A stretch of DNA of 6,251 nucleotides from UBA4615 sp035628395 (GCA_035628395.1 DASPJX010000333.1:1-6251), one strand, 5' to 3'. Positions 1 through 5,877 are shown, counted from the first letter of the stretch. Notes: generated by a model not told the origin, from the sequence alone. Program-made: numbers and translations.

Positions 1-1924
1 CGGAGCCCGGCCGGGTCAGCACCTTGACGAAGCCGCGCGCCGCGCCGTCGGCGATCGCGCGGTCGAGGTCCTCGACGCCGTAGCGGACCACCTCGTAGGG
101 CACGCCCCGCTCGCGCGCCTCGCGCTCGTTGAGCCCCACCCTCGCGACCTCGGGATCGAGGAACGTGCACCAGGGCACCACGCGCCAGTCGACGCGGAAC
201 CGCCGCAGGCGGCCGAACAGCGCGTTGACCGCGGCGAACCACGCCATGTGCGAGGCGGTGTGGGTGAACTGGTAGGGGCCGGCGACGTCGCCCACCGCGT
301 ACACGTTCGGATAGCGGGTGCGCAGCCGGTCGTCGACCTCGATCGTGCCGCCGGGCGCGAGCGGCACGCCGAGCGCCTCGAGCCCGAACCCCGCGGTGAC
401 CGGCGTGCGGCCGAGCGCGCACAGCACCTCGTCGAACGGGATCCGCGTCTCGACGCCGTCGCGCGACGCGACCAGCGTGCGTGCGTCGCCCTCGGGCTCG
501 ACGCGCAGCGCCCGGCTGCCGAGGCGCAGGTCGATGCCCTCCTCGCGGAACCGCGCCTCGACGAAGGCGGACACCTCGTCGTCCTCGCGCGACAGCAGCC
601 GCGGCGCCTGCTCGACGAGCACGACCCGCGAGCCGAAGCGCGCGAACGCGAGCGCCAGCTCGCAGCCGATCGGCCCGCCGCCCAGCACCAGCAGCCGGCG
701 CGGCAGCACGCGCAGCCCCCACACGGTGTCCGAGGTCAGGCAACCGAGCTCGCGCAGGCCGGGGATCGGCGGCACCGCGGGCCGGGCCCCGGTGGCCACG
801 ACGATCGAGCGGGCGGCGAGCGTGCGCGTCGTGCCGTCGTGCAGCCGGACCTCGACCTCCCACGGCGAGCGGATCGTCGCCTCGCCCTCGAGCACCTCGA
901 CGCCCAGCGCCGCGTAGCGCTCGACCGAGTCGTGCGGCTCGATCTCGCGCACGACGCGCGCGACCCGCTCCATGACCTGCGCGAAGTCGAACTCGACGTG
1001 CACGGCCCGTATCCCGAGCTCGGGCGCGCGGCGGGCCTGCGCGAGCAGCCTCGCCGAGCGCAGCAGCGCCTTCGACGGCACGCAGCCGGTGTTCAGGCAG
1101 TCGCCGCCCATCCGATGCCGCTCGACCAGCGTGACGGACGCCTTCACCGCCGCGGCGATGTACGCGGTGACGAGCCCGCCGCTGCCCGCGCCGATCACCA
1201 CCATGTTGCGGTCGAACCGCGCCGGTCGGCGCCAGCCGCGGTACACGCGCCGGGCCGCGATCGCGTCGACGGCCTTCTTCGCGACGAGGGGGAACAGGCC
1301 CAGCAGCACGAAGGACGCGATCAGCGCCGGCGACAGCAGCCCCGACGCCGACTCGACGCGCGCGAGCTCGGTGCCGGCGTTCACGTAGACCGCGGTGCCG
1401 GCGAGCATGCCGAGCTGGCTCGCGACGTGGTAGACCCGGGTGCGGATCGGCGTGAGCCCCATCACCAGGTTGACGAGGAAGAACGGGAAGACCGGAATGA
1501 GCCGCAGCGAGAACAGGTAGAACGCGCCGTCGCGGCGCACGCCCTCGTCGATCGCCGCGAGCCGCTCGCCGAAGCGCGCGCGCACCGCGTCGCGGAACAG
1601 GTAGCGCGACGCGAGGAAGGCGAGCGTGGCGCCCGCCGACGACGCGAACGACGCCAGCACCAGGCCCGCCCAGAACCCGAACAGCGCGCCGCCGAGCAGC
1701 GTCAGCGCGGTGGCCGCGCCGGGCAGCGAGAGCGCCGTGGCCAGCACGTACGCGCCGAGGTAGGCCGCCGCGCTCGCGAGCGGCCGCGCGGCGACCGCCG
1801 CCTGCAGCTCGGCCTGCCGCGCCTTCAGCGCGCCGAGCGACAGCGCGTCGCCGAGGTCGAGCGCGACGAACGCGGCGAGCGCCGCGACGATCGCGGCGAG
1901 CACGAGCGCGCGGCGCGCGTTCAC
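1..1924 (-). CDS. TVP38/TMEM64 membrane domain fused to mercuric-reductase-like FAD disulfide oxidoreductase (3' end outside window)
   Basis: Reading the minus strand from GTG at 1924-1922 gives 641 uninterrupted codons that run off the left edge. Residues 1-230 form a TVP38/TMEM64 (SNARE-associated, DedA-like) membrane domain: a hydrophobic N-terminal helix, a glycine-rich segment GGALFGFWAG near 78-87, the family-like RLIPVFPF at 141-148, and a last helix near 200-215. From about 240 a class I flavin disulfide reductase begins: FAD-binding GAGSGG (245-250), redox pair in GGDCLNTGC (Cys276, Cys281), NAD(P)-binding GGGPIG (415-420) and the second FAD motif YAVGDVAG (542-549). The C-terminal dimerisation domain is cut, so a Hg-binding C-terminal cysteine pair cannot be checked; no N-terminal heavy-metal-binding domain is present. 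Presumed role: inner-membrane-anchored, NAD(P)H-dependent reductase with cytoplasmic catalytic domain, substrate unknown. The GTG start overlaps the TGA of the upstream small ORF, suggesting translational coupling; no Shine-Dalgarno is evident, and no earlier start exists in this frame before arsS. Confidence 0.9.
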   Translation of the reverse strand, partial: MNARRALVLAAIVAALAAFVALDLGDALSLGALKARQAELQAAVAARPLASAAAYLGAYVLATALSLPGAATALTLLGGALFGFWAGLVLASFASSAGATLAFLASRYLFRDAVRARFGERLAAIDEGVRRDGAFYLFSLRLIPVFPFFLVNLVMGLTPIRTRVYHVASQLGMLAGTAVYVNAGTELARVESASGLLSPALIASFVLLGLFPLVAKKAVDAIAARRVYRGWRRPARFDRNMVVIGAGSGGLVTAYIAAAVKASVTLVERHRMGGDCLNTGCVPSKALLRSARLLAQARRAPELGIRAVHVEFDFAQVMERVARVVREIEPHDSVERYAALGVEVLEGEATIRSPWEVEVRLHDGTTRTLAARSIVVATGARPAVPPIPGLRELGCLTSDTVWGLRVLPRRLLVLGGGPIGCELALAFARFGSRVVLVEQAPRLLSREDDEVSAFVEARFREEGIDLRLGSRALRVEPEGDARTLVASRDGVETRIPFDEVLCALGRTPVTAGFGLEALGVPLAPGGTIEVDDRLRTRYPNVYAVGDVAGPYQFTHTASHMAWFAAVNALFGRLRRFRVDWRVVPWCTFLDPEVARVGLNEREARERGVPYEVVRYGVEDLDRAIADGAARGFVKVLTRPGS

Positions 1925-2070
1925 CGCCGCGGCGCGTCGCGCGGTGTCTCGGACGGGGACCCGACGTCGAGCGGGGACCCGACGTCGAGCGGGGATCCGG
2001 CGCCGAGCTGGGAACCGTGCCCGGGAGCGGACGGCGCGTCGGCGCGGAACGGGGATGCGCCGGCGGCCAT
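1921..2070 (-). CDS. Small Ala/Pro/Ser-rich ORF (49 aa) with hexapeptide repeats, between arsS and the fusion gene
   Basis: ATG at 2070-2068 starts 5 nt after the arsS stop; the ORF has 49 sense codons and ends in a TGA (1923-1921) that overlaps the GTG of the next gene as GTGA. The peptide has no hydrophobic helix, no Cys and no recognisable domain. It is rich in Ala, Pro, Ser, Gly and Asp, and its C-terminal half repeats GSPLDV twice followed by GSPSET, so it is probably disordered. There is no clear ribosome-binding site; translation would depend on coupling to arsS. About nine in ten codons end in G or C, which is consistent with coding but weak evidence in such GC-rich DNA. Alternatives: a coupling leader that feeds ribosomes into the downstream GTG, a disordered N-terminal tail of the fusion protein separated by a real or sequencing frameshift, or non-coding spacer. 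I do not recognise a family. Confidence 0.4.
   Translation of the reverse strand: MAAGASPFRADAPSAPGHGSQLGAGSPLDVGSPLDVGSPSETPRDAPRR
1955..2008. repeat. 18-bp tandem repeat, two perfect copies plus one diverged copy
   Basis: On the plus strand the unit GGGGACCCGACGTCGAGC occurs at 1955-1972 and is repeated exactly at 1973-1990. A third copy at 1991-2008 differs at three positions (6, 10 and 13 of the unit), and 2009-2026 may be a strongly decayed fourth. The length is a multiple of three, so the repeat preserves the small minus-strand ORF and encodes its GSPLDV hexapeptide. Each perfect copy contains the 6-bp palindrome GACGTC. It probably arose by replication slippage. Confidence 0.85.
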
Positions 2071-2075
2071 CGGAC

Positions 2076-3044
2076 TCAGGCCGCCAGCGCGCCGCCGCAG
2101 GAGCTGCCCTGCCCCGCGGTGCAGCCGTAGCAGTGGTCGCGCACGACGACCGGCAGGCCCTCGAGCGCGGTCGCCGCGAGCTCGCGCACGTGCGTGCGGG
2201 GGCGACCGTCGGGCGAGCGCAGCGGCAGGCCGAGCATCTGGTTAAAGTCGCAGTCGTAGACGAAGCCCTGCCAGTCGACGCTGACCAGGTCCCGGCACAT
2301 CACCGCGTCGAGGTTCTCGTCGCGGTGCGCGCCCTTCAGCAGCGCCATGTAGCCGGCGAACGTGCCCTTCGAGACGAGGGTGGAGCCGAAGCGCTGGATC
2401 GGCATGTTGGCGAGCGTCAGCAGCCGGTCGAAGCGGATGCCGAAGCGCTCGCCGAGCATCCGCCGATAGTCGGCCTCGAGCGCGGCCTGCGGCGGCGGCA
2501 GCGACGGGCCCAGCGGGTTGTAGACGAGGTCGAGCGGCAGGCGGCCGTCGCCCGCGCCGTAGCCGAGATCGTTGAGCAGACGCAGCGCGCGCACGCTCGC
2601 GTCGTACGTGCCCTTGCCGCGCTGCGCGTCGACGTTGTCCTCGAGGTAGCACGGCAGCGACGCGGTGACCGCGACCCCGTGCTGGGCGAGGAAGGCGGCG
2701 AGCCCCTCCTGGCCGGGCTCGAAGAGCACGGTCAGGTTGCAGCGGTCGATCACGCGGACGCCGAGCGCGCGCGCGGCGACGACGATGCGCCGGAAGTGCG
2801 CGTTGAGCTCCGGCGCGCCTCCGGTCAGGTCGAGGGTGTCCACGCGCAGCGCGCGCATCGCCGCGATCACGTCGTCGGCGACGGCGGCGCCCATCGACTC
2901 GGTGCGGTGGGGTCCGGCCGCGACGTGGCAGTGCTGGCAGGTCTGGTTGCACACGTAGCCGAGGTTCACCTGCAGCGTCGTGACGCCCCGGCGGCGGATC
3001 GGCGGGAAGTCGGTCTTCCTCAGCAAGGGCAGCACCGCGTGCAT
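2076..3044 (-). CDS. arsS: Radical SAM protein of the ArsS / rSAM-SeCys family, cysteine variant
   Basis: This 322-residue protein carries the radical SAM CX3CX2C motif as CNQTCQHC (Cys32, Cys36, Cys39), which binds a 4Fe-4S cluster and cleaves S-adenosylmethionine, preceded by the family-typical FPPIRRRG and TLQVNLGY. The C-terminal half matches the DUF3641-type extension: MCRDLVSVDWQGF followed by YDCDFNQMLG, then a Cys-rich tail CYGC (Cys305, Cys308) and SSCGG (Cys316). Many homologues have selenocysteine at the position of Cys316; here the codon is TGC (2099-2097). Known members (TIGR04167-like) act in arsenosugar biosynthesis, attaching a 5'-deoxyadenosyl group to dimethylarsenite made by ArsM; no arsM is in the window, so the exact substrate is an inference. 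The start ATG is supported by GGAG 10 nt upstream and by family-typical length. It is second in a minus-strand cluster, 51 bp after the flavoprotein gene. The short patch around codons for DFNQ is unusually AT-rich for this region. Confidence 0.9.
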   Translation of the reverse strand: MHAVLPLLRKTDFPPIRRRGVTTLQVNLGYVCNQTCQHCHVAAGPHRTESMGAAVADDVIAAMRALRVDTLDLTGGAPELNAHFRRIVVAARALGVRVIDRCNLTVLFEPGQEGLAAFLAQHGVAVTASLPCYLEDNVDAQRGKGTYDASVRALRLLNDLGYGAGDGRLPLDLVYNPLGPSLPPPQAALEADYRRMLGERFGIRFDRLLTLANMPIQRFGSTLVSKGTFAGYMALLKGAHRDENLDAVMCRDLVSVDWQGFVYDCDFNQMLGLPLRSPDGRPRTHVRELAATALEGLPVVVRDHCYGCTAGQGSSCGGALAA

Positions 3045-3054
3045 GGATCGCTCG

Positions 3055-3058
3055 CTCC
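3055..3058 (-). promoter_or_regulatory. Shine-Dalgarno GGAG of arsS
   Basis: GGAG on the minus strand lies 10 nt before the ATG at 3044. It is the clearest ribosome-binding site in the window and fixes the arsS start. Confidence 0.6.
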
Positions 3059-3066
3059 GTGGGGAT

Positions 3067-3092
3067 GCCGCCTGTCGGCGGCGAAGGCCGCC
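3067..3092 (-). promoter_or_regulatory. Two mutually exclusive 6-bp hairpins in the oxidoreductase-arsS spacer
   Basis: Read on the minus strand, the spacer holds three 6-nt arms: GGCGGC (3092-3087), loop CTTC, GCCGCC (3082-3077), loop GACA, and GGCGGC (3072-3067). The middle arm can pair perfectly with either outer arm, forming one of two alternative all-GC stems. The first begins 3 nt after the oxidoreductase stop; the second ends 8 nt before the arsS GGAG. There is no T-run, so a classical terminator is unlikely. It may stabilise mRNA ends, tune translation of arsS or act as a weak attenuator; it could also be chance in GC-rich DNA. Confidence 0.4.
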
Positions 3093-3095
3093 ACC

Positions 3096-4340
3096 TTACA
3101 CCGCCCGCCCCTCCTCGCGGTCGGCGAACCCTTCGACGAAGCGGCGGTCGATCCGGTCCTTCCAGCGCCACAGCGCCGCGCCCGCGGCGCCGAACGGCCC
3201 CCACGCGCCGATCGCGGTGCCGTCGCAGAGGTTGAGGAGCGCGAGCGCGCGGCGCCGCGGCACGTAGCGAGCCGGCGGCGCGCAGCCGCCGCCCGCGTCC
3301 TGCAGCCGGCGGCCGATCGACTCGGCGAGCGGCACCCCCTGGCGCAGCGCGTGCACGCCCGAGCGCGGCACCTCCAGGCCGACGAAGGCCGCGCAGTCGC
3401 CGGCGGCGAACAGCCGGTCGTCGCCGATCGAGCGCAGGCAGGCGTCGACCGACAGGCCGCCGTCGGCGGAGACCGGCACGCCCGCGCGGCGCGCCGCGGC
3501 ACCGAGCCATGCGGGCGGGCCCGCGCCGGTCGCGACGATCGCGAGGTCGGCGGACAGGCGGACGAGGTCGTGCGCCGCCCCGCCCGGCGCCTCGTCGCGC
3601 CGATCGACCCGCGCGCGGGCGGCGGCCCGCAGCGCCCCGCCCGCCTCCGGCTCGGCGACGAAGCGCAGCGCGTCGCCGTCGGCGCCCACGTAGCGCAGCC
3701 CCGTGCGGGTCGCGACGCCGCGCGCGGCGAGCGCGCGCAGCGCGAGCGCCGCCGCGATCGACGACTGGCCGGGCAGCAGCCGCCCGCCGCGCGTCGCGAG
3801 CGTCACCGACCCGCCGGCGAGCCGCCCGCCCGGCCCGCACAGCGCCGCGAGCGCGCAGGCGATCTCGACCGCCGCGGCGCCCCCGCCCACCACCGCGCAG
3901 CGCGGCGCCGGCGGCGCGACCTCCAGCCACCGCCGCCAGTCGTCGACGAACGAGGCGAAGGGCTTCGCGCCGATCACCCGCGGCGCGGCGCCGGGGGCGA
4001 TCTCGCCGAGCGCGGCGTCGGAGCCGACGTTCAGCGACAGCAGGTCGTACGGGTGGCGCCGGCCGCTCGCGCCGATCGCCTCGCGCCGGTGCACGTCGAG
4101 GTCGACCAGCGCGTCCTCGATCCACTCCAGGCCGGCGGCGAGCGCGAGGCGCCGCAGGTCGATCGAGCACTCGTCGAAGCGGTACTGGCCGGCGATCCAG
4201 CCGGGCATCATCCCGGAGTACAGCAGCCGCGGCGACGGCGCGAGCAGCGCGACGCGGGTGCCCGGCGGCGCGATCGCCGCCAGCCGCGGCCCGGCGATCA
4301 GGTGGGCGTGGCCGCCGCCGGCCAGCAGCACGCGGTTCAT
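3096..4340 (-). CDS. Free-standing FAD/NAD(P) oxidoreductase of the 'N-terminal to SelD' type
   Basis: This 414-residue protein is a two-dinucleotide-fold flavoprotein related to NADH dehydrogenase II. Visible motifs are the N-terminal FAD-binding LLAGGGHAH (5-13), the signature YSGMMPGWIAGQYRFDE (41-57), the NAD(P)-binding VVGGGAAAVE (150-159), the IVATG strand (268-272) and the second FAD motif LFAAGDCAAF (310-319). No redox-active CxxxxC pair is present. The HAH and SGMMPGWIAG motifs are typical of the family (TIGR03169-like) often fused to the N-terminus of selenide, water dikinase; here the protein stops after the flavin domain and no SelD follows. Likely role: NAD(P)H-dependent electron transfer supporting the downstream radical SAM or reductase proteins, acceptor unknown. 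Start is ATG 4340-4338, giving the FAD motif at the usual distance; no Shine-Dalgarno precedes it, but a -10-like TATCAT lies 7 nt upstream. It is the first gene of the minus-strand cluster. Residues 230-260 are low-complexity Ala/Arg-rich and look like a variable loop. Confidence 0.88.
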   Translation of the reverse strand: MNRVLLAGGGHAHLIAGPRLAAIAPPGTRVALLAPSPRLLYSGMMPGWIAGQYRFDECSIDLRRLALAAGLEWIEDALVDLDVHRREAIGASGRRHPYDLLSLNVGSDAALGEIAPGAAPRVIGAKPFASFVDDWRRWLEVAPPAPRCAVVGGGAAAVEIACALAALCGPGGRLAGGSVTLATRGGRLLPGQSSIAAALALRALAARGVATRTGLRYVGADGDALRFVAEPEAGGALRAAARARVDRRDEAPGGAAHDLVRLSADLAIVATGAGPPAWLGAAARRAGVPVSADGGLSVDACLRSIGDDRLFAAGDCAAFVGLEVPRSGVHALRQGVPLAESIGRRLQDAGGGCAPPARYVPRRRALALLNLCDGTAIGAWGPFGAAGAALWRWKDRIDRRFVEGFADREEGRAV

Positions 4341-4357
4341 CCGGTCGATGATACCGG
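4341..4357. promoter_or_regulatory. Inverted repeat CCGGT-N7-ACCGG directly before the oxidoreductase start (candidate operator)
   Basis: The plus strand reads CCGGT (4341-4345), seven bases, then ACCGG (4353-4357), a perfect 5-bp inverted repeat. It abuts the ATG at 4340 and encloses the -10-like element on the minus strand, so a bound repressor would block initiation. The half sites are short and GC-rich, so chance occurrence is possible. Confidence 0.35.
4348..4353 (-). promoter_or_regulatory. Candidate -10 element TATCAT for the minus-strand cluster
   Basis: TATCAT differs from TATAAT at one base and is one of very few AT-rich hexamers in the area. It lies 7 nt upstream of the ATG at 4340, so transcription could begin at or next to the start codon, giving a leaderless mRNA; this fits the lack of a Shine-Dalgarno. 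The -35 region is poor (TTCCCG at 16-bp spacing matches TTGACA at only three positions). Confidence 0.35.
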
Positions 4358-4364
4358 CGGGTCC

Positions 4365-4382
4365 TGTCGCGGGAATCCGACA
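4365..4382. promoter_or_regulatory. Inverted repeat TGTCG-N8-CGACA in the divergent spacer
   Basis: TGTCG (4365-4369) and CGACA (4378-4382) form a perfect 5-bp inverted repeat whose centre overlaps the expected -35 region of the minus-strand promoter. A further TGTCG lies at 4431-4435. The dyad geometry suits a dimeric regulator; no specific regulator family is recognised. A short potential hairpin, CGCCG-TT-CGGCG, follows at 4389-4400. Confidence 0.3.
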
Positions 4383-4457
4383 CTCGCCCGCCGTTCGGCG
4401 TCCGCGGCCGACGTCCCGTTCCCCGGACGCTGTCGGGCGCGGGCCAGCTGGACAGTA

Positions 4458-5834
4458 ATGGGGCCATCGCTCATCGAGAGCGCCGCCCTCCGGACCATGC
4501 TGTCGAACCAGGATCTCGAAGCCCTCACCGAATCGGACGTCGGTCGCCGTCTGCTCGATCTGCACGGGCTCGCCGGCACCGTCCGGATCGAGGCGCGGCC
4601 GAGCCGGCGCGTCGTCGTGGATTTCGACTGCCCGTCGGACGGCACGGCGCACGCGCCGCGGTCGCTGCGGATGGGCACGTGGCCCGACCGCACGCTCGCC
4701 GAGATCCGCCAGAACGCCGAGCGCCTCGCGCGCGCCGGCGCGGCGCTGTCGGCGGTGCCGCGGGCGCTCGCCCAGGCGCAGGCCCCGGTGGCGTCGGTGG
4801 CGGCGGTCGCCCCGCGCCTCGGCGCGGTGCCGACCTGGTCGGCCCCGGCCGCGGGCGCGCCCCGGGCCGAGCCGGGCGACGCGAGCGTCGCGGGCCTCTT
4901 CGAGGCCTGGCTCGCCGACGCGCTGTCGCGCCGCAAGGACCACGGCGAGTCGGTGCGCCGCAGCATGCACAAGGACGTGCTGCCGACGATCGGCCGGCTC
5001 CCCGCCGCGGCGATCGACCGCGCGCAGGTCGCCGCCGTGCTCGCGCGGATCGTCGAGCGCGGCTCGGTGCGCCAGGCCGGCTGCGTGCTCGCCGACCTGC
5101 GGCAGATGTTCCGCTGGGGCGTGCAGGCCGGCCGGATCGCGGCCGATCCGACCGCGACGCTGCGCAAGACCGATTTCGGCGGGCTGCCCCAGGCGCGCTC
5201 GCGCCGGCTGTCCGACGACGAGGTGCGCGAGCTCGCGCAGCGCATGCGCGAGGGCCGGCTCGCCCGCCACGTCCGTCATGCGGTCTGGCTGATGCTCGCC
5301 ACCGGCGTGCGGATCGGCGAGATCGCGCTCGCGCGCTGGGCCGACATCGACCTCGAGGCGCGGACCTGGACGATTCCCGCCGACGCGACGCACAGCGGGC
5401 GCCTGCACGTGGTGCCGCTCTCGACGTTCGCGATCCGGCACTTCCTGCCGCCCGGCGAGACCCGCCGCTCGGACACCTGGGTCTTCCCGGGTCGCTGGGC
5501 GTCGGAGCCGCTGTCGCCGAAGGCGCTGGGCAAGCAGATCCGCGACCGCCAGCGCGGCAGCCACATCCGCGGCCGGGCGAGCGGCACGACGACGCTGCTG
5601 CTGTCGGGCGGCGCCTGGACGCCGCTCGATCTGCGGCGCACCGCGTCCGCGATGATGGAGGAGCTCGGCGTGCGTCCGGACGTGATCGCCGCCTGCCTCG
5701 ACCAGTCGGTCCGCGGCGACGGCCGCCGCGGCGCGCCGAGCGCCCAGGAGCGCGGCGACGCGTTCGAGCGGCTCGGCGAGCGGCTCGACGCGATCGAGCG
5801 CTCGGCCGCGCGCCCCGACCTGCGGGCCGCCTGA
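4458..5834 (+). CDS. Tyrosine-recombinase (phage integrase) family protein with degenerate active site and no tyrosine
   Basis: This 458-residue protein keeps the full integrase architecture. Residues 25-95 resemble an arm-DNA-binding domain (RSLRMGTWPDRTLAEIR as in DUF4102-like domains); an Ala/Pro linker (95-145) follows; 150-240 is a core-binding helical domain (LFEAWLADALSRRKDHGES through RQMFRWGVQAGRIAADPT); 250-450 is the catalytic fold. Active-site Arg I (TGVRIGE, Arg285) and Arg II (DLRRT, Arg393) remain. The beta-hairpin Lys position reads His312 (THSGRLHVVPLS), the box II His reads Leu390 (WTPLDLRRT where WTPHDLRRT is usual), the LNH His reads Gln416 (CLDQS), and the nucleophile is missing: there is not one Tyr in the protein. 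The terminal FERLGERLDAIE matches the usual last helix, so the C-terminus is not simply truncated. Strand transfer chemistry is therefore unlikely; DNA binding may persist. ATG 4458 is the first start in the spacer; ATG 4497 is an alternative. No good ribosome-binding site is seen. Confidence 0.88.
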   Translation: MGPSLIESAALRTMLSNQDLEALTESDVGRRLLDLHGLAGTVRIEARPSRRVVVDFDCPSDGTAHAPRSLRMGTWPDRTLAEIRQNAERLARAGAALSAVPRALAQAQAPVASVAAVAPRLGAVPTWSAPAAGAPRAEPGDASVAGLFEAWLADALSRRKDHGESVRRSMHKDVLPTIGRLPAAAIDRAQVAAVLARIVERGSVRQAGCVLADLRQMFRWGVQAGRIAADPTATLRKTDFGGLPQARSRRLSDDEVRELAQRMREGRLARHVRHAVWLMLATGVRIGEIALARWADIDLEARTWTIPADATHSGRLHVVPLSTFAIRHFLPPGETRRSDTWVFPGRWASEPLSPKALGKQIRDRQRGSHIRGRASGTTTLLLSGGAWTPLDLRRTASAMMEELGVRPDVIAACLDQSVRGDGRRGAPSAQERGDAFERLGERLDAIERSAARPDLRAA

Positions 5835-5842
5835 CCGGTACG

Positions 5843-5858
5843 CGGGCCCACGGGCCCG
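5843..5858. terminator. GC-only hairpin between convergent genes, possible bidirectional terminator
   Basis: CGGGCCC (5843-5849) and GGGCCCG (5852-5858) form a perfect 7-bp inverted repeat; with a realistic loop the stem is 5-6 bp around CACG. It starts 8 nt after the integrase-like stop and lies between converging genes. No T-run follows on either strand, so it is at best a non-canonical terminator or an mRNA 3'-end stabiliser. Confidence 0.4.
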
Positions 5859-5877
5859 GCACGCCGTTCGACCCGGC

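Noticed and set aside
1..1924. Calling the fusion a true mercuric reductase (merA)
   Set aside because: The C-terminal Hg-binding cysteine pair would lie beyond the window, there is no N-terminal metal-binding domain and no other mer gene, so only 'mercuric-reductase-like' is supported.
2076..2078. TGA at the end of arsS read as selenocysteine
   Set aside because: The family's Sec position aligns with the TGC codon at 2099-2097, seven codons earlier. The TGA follows the normal short GGAL-type tail, and read-through gives no family sequence.
248..2245. Long plus-strand open frame opposite the fusion gene and the end of arsS
   Set aside because: Its translation is Arg/Ala/Asp/His-rich low complexity without domains, while the minus strand encodes recognisable TVP38, flavin reductase and radical SAM motifs. 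High GC removes stop codons from shadow frames.
1944..4457. Upstream extension of the integrase-like frame (open back to 1944)
   Set aside because: The extension lies antisense to two clear genes and is low-complexity. The first start codon in the intergenic spacer, ATG 4458, precedes the integrase homology directly.
2242..4467. 741-codon minus-strand frame overlapping the oxidoreductase and arsS
   Set aside because: It is a frame-shifted shadow, almost entirely Arg/Ala/Gly/Pro, alternating remnants of the real proteins' nucleotides without motifs.
4341..5564. Minus-strand extension of the oxidoreductase frame to the right of 4340
   Set aside because: The flavoprotein homology begins at MNRVLLAGGG; upstream residues are antisense to the integrase-like gene and contain no family match.
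4458..5834. Integrase-like gene as the marker of a prophage or genomic island in this window
   Set aside because: No tRNA gene, flanking direct repeats of attachment-site length, phage genes or transposase are visible, and the gene's base composition looks like its neighbours. The enzyme also appears inactive.
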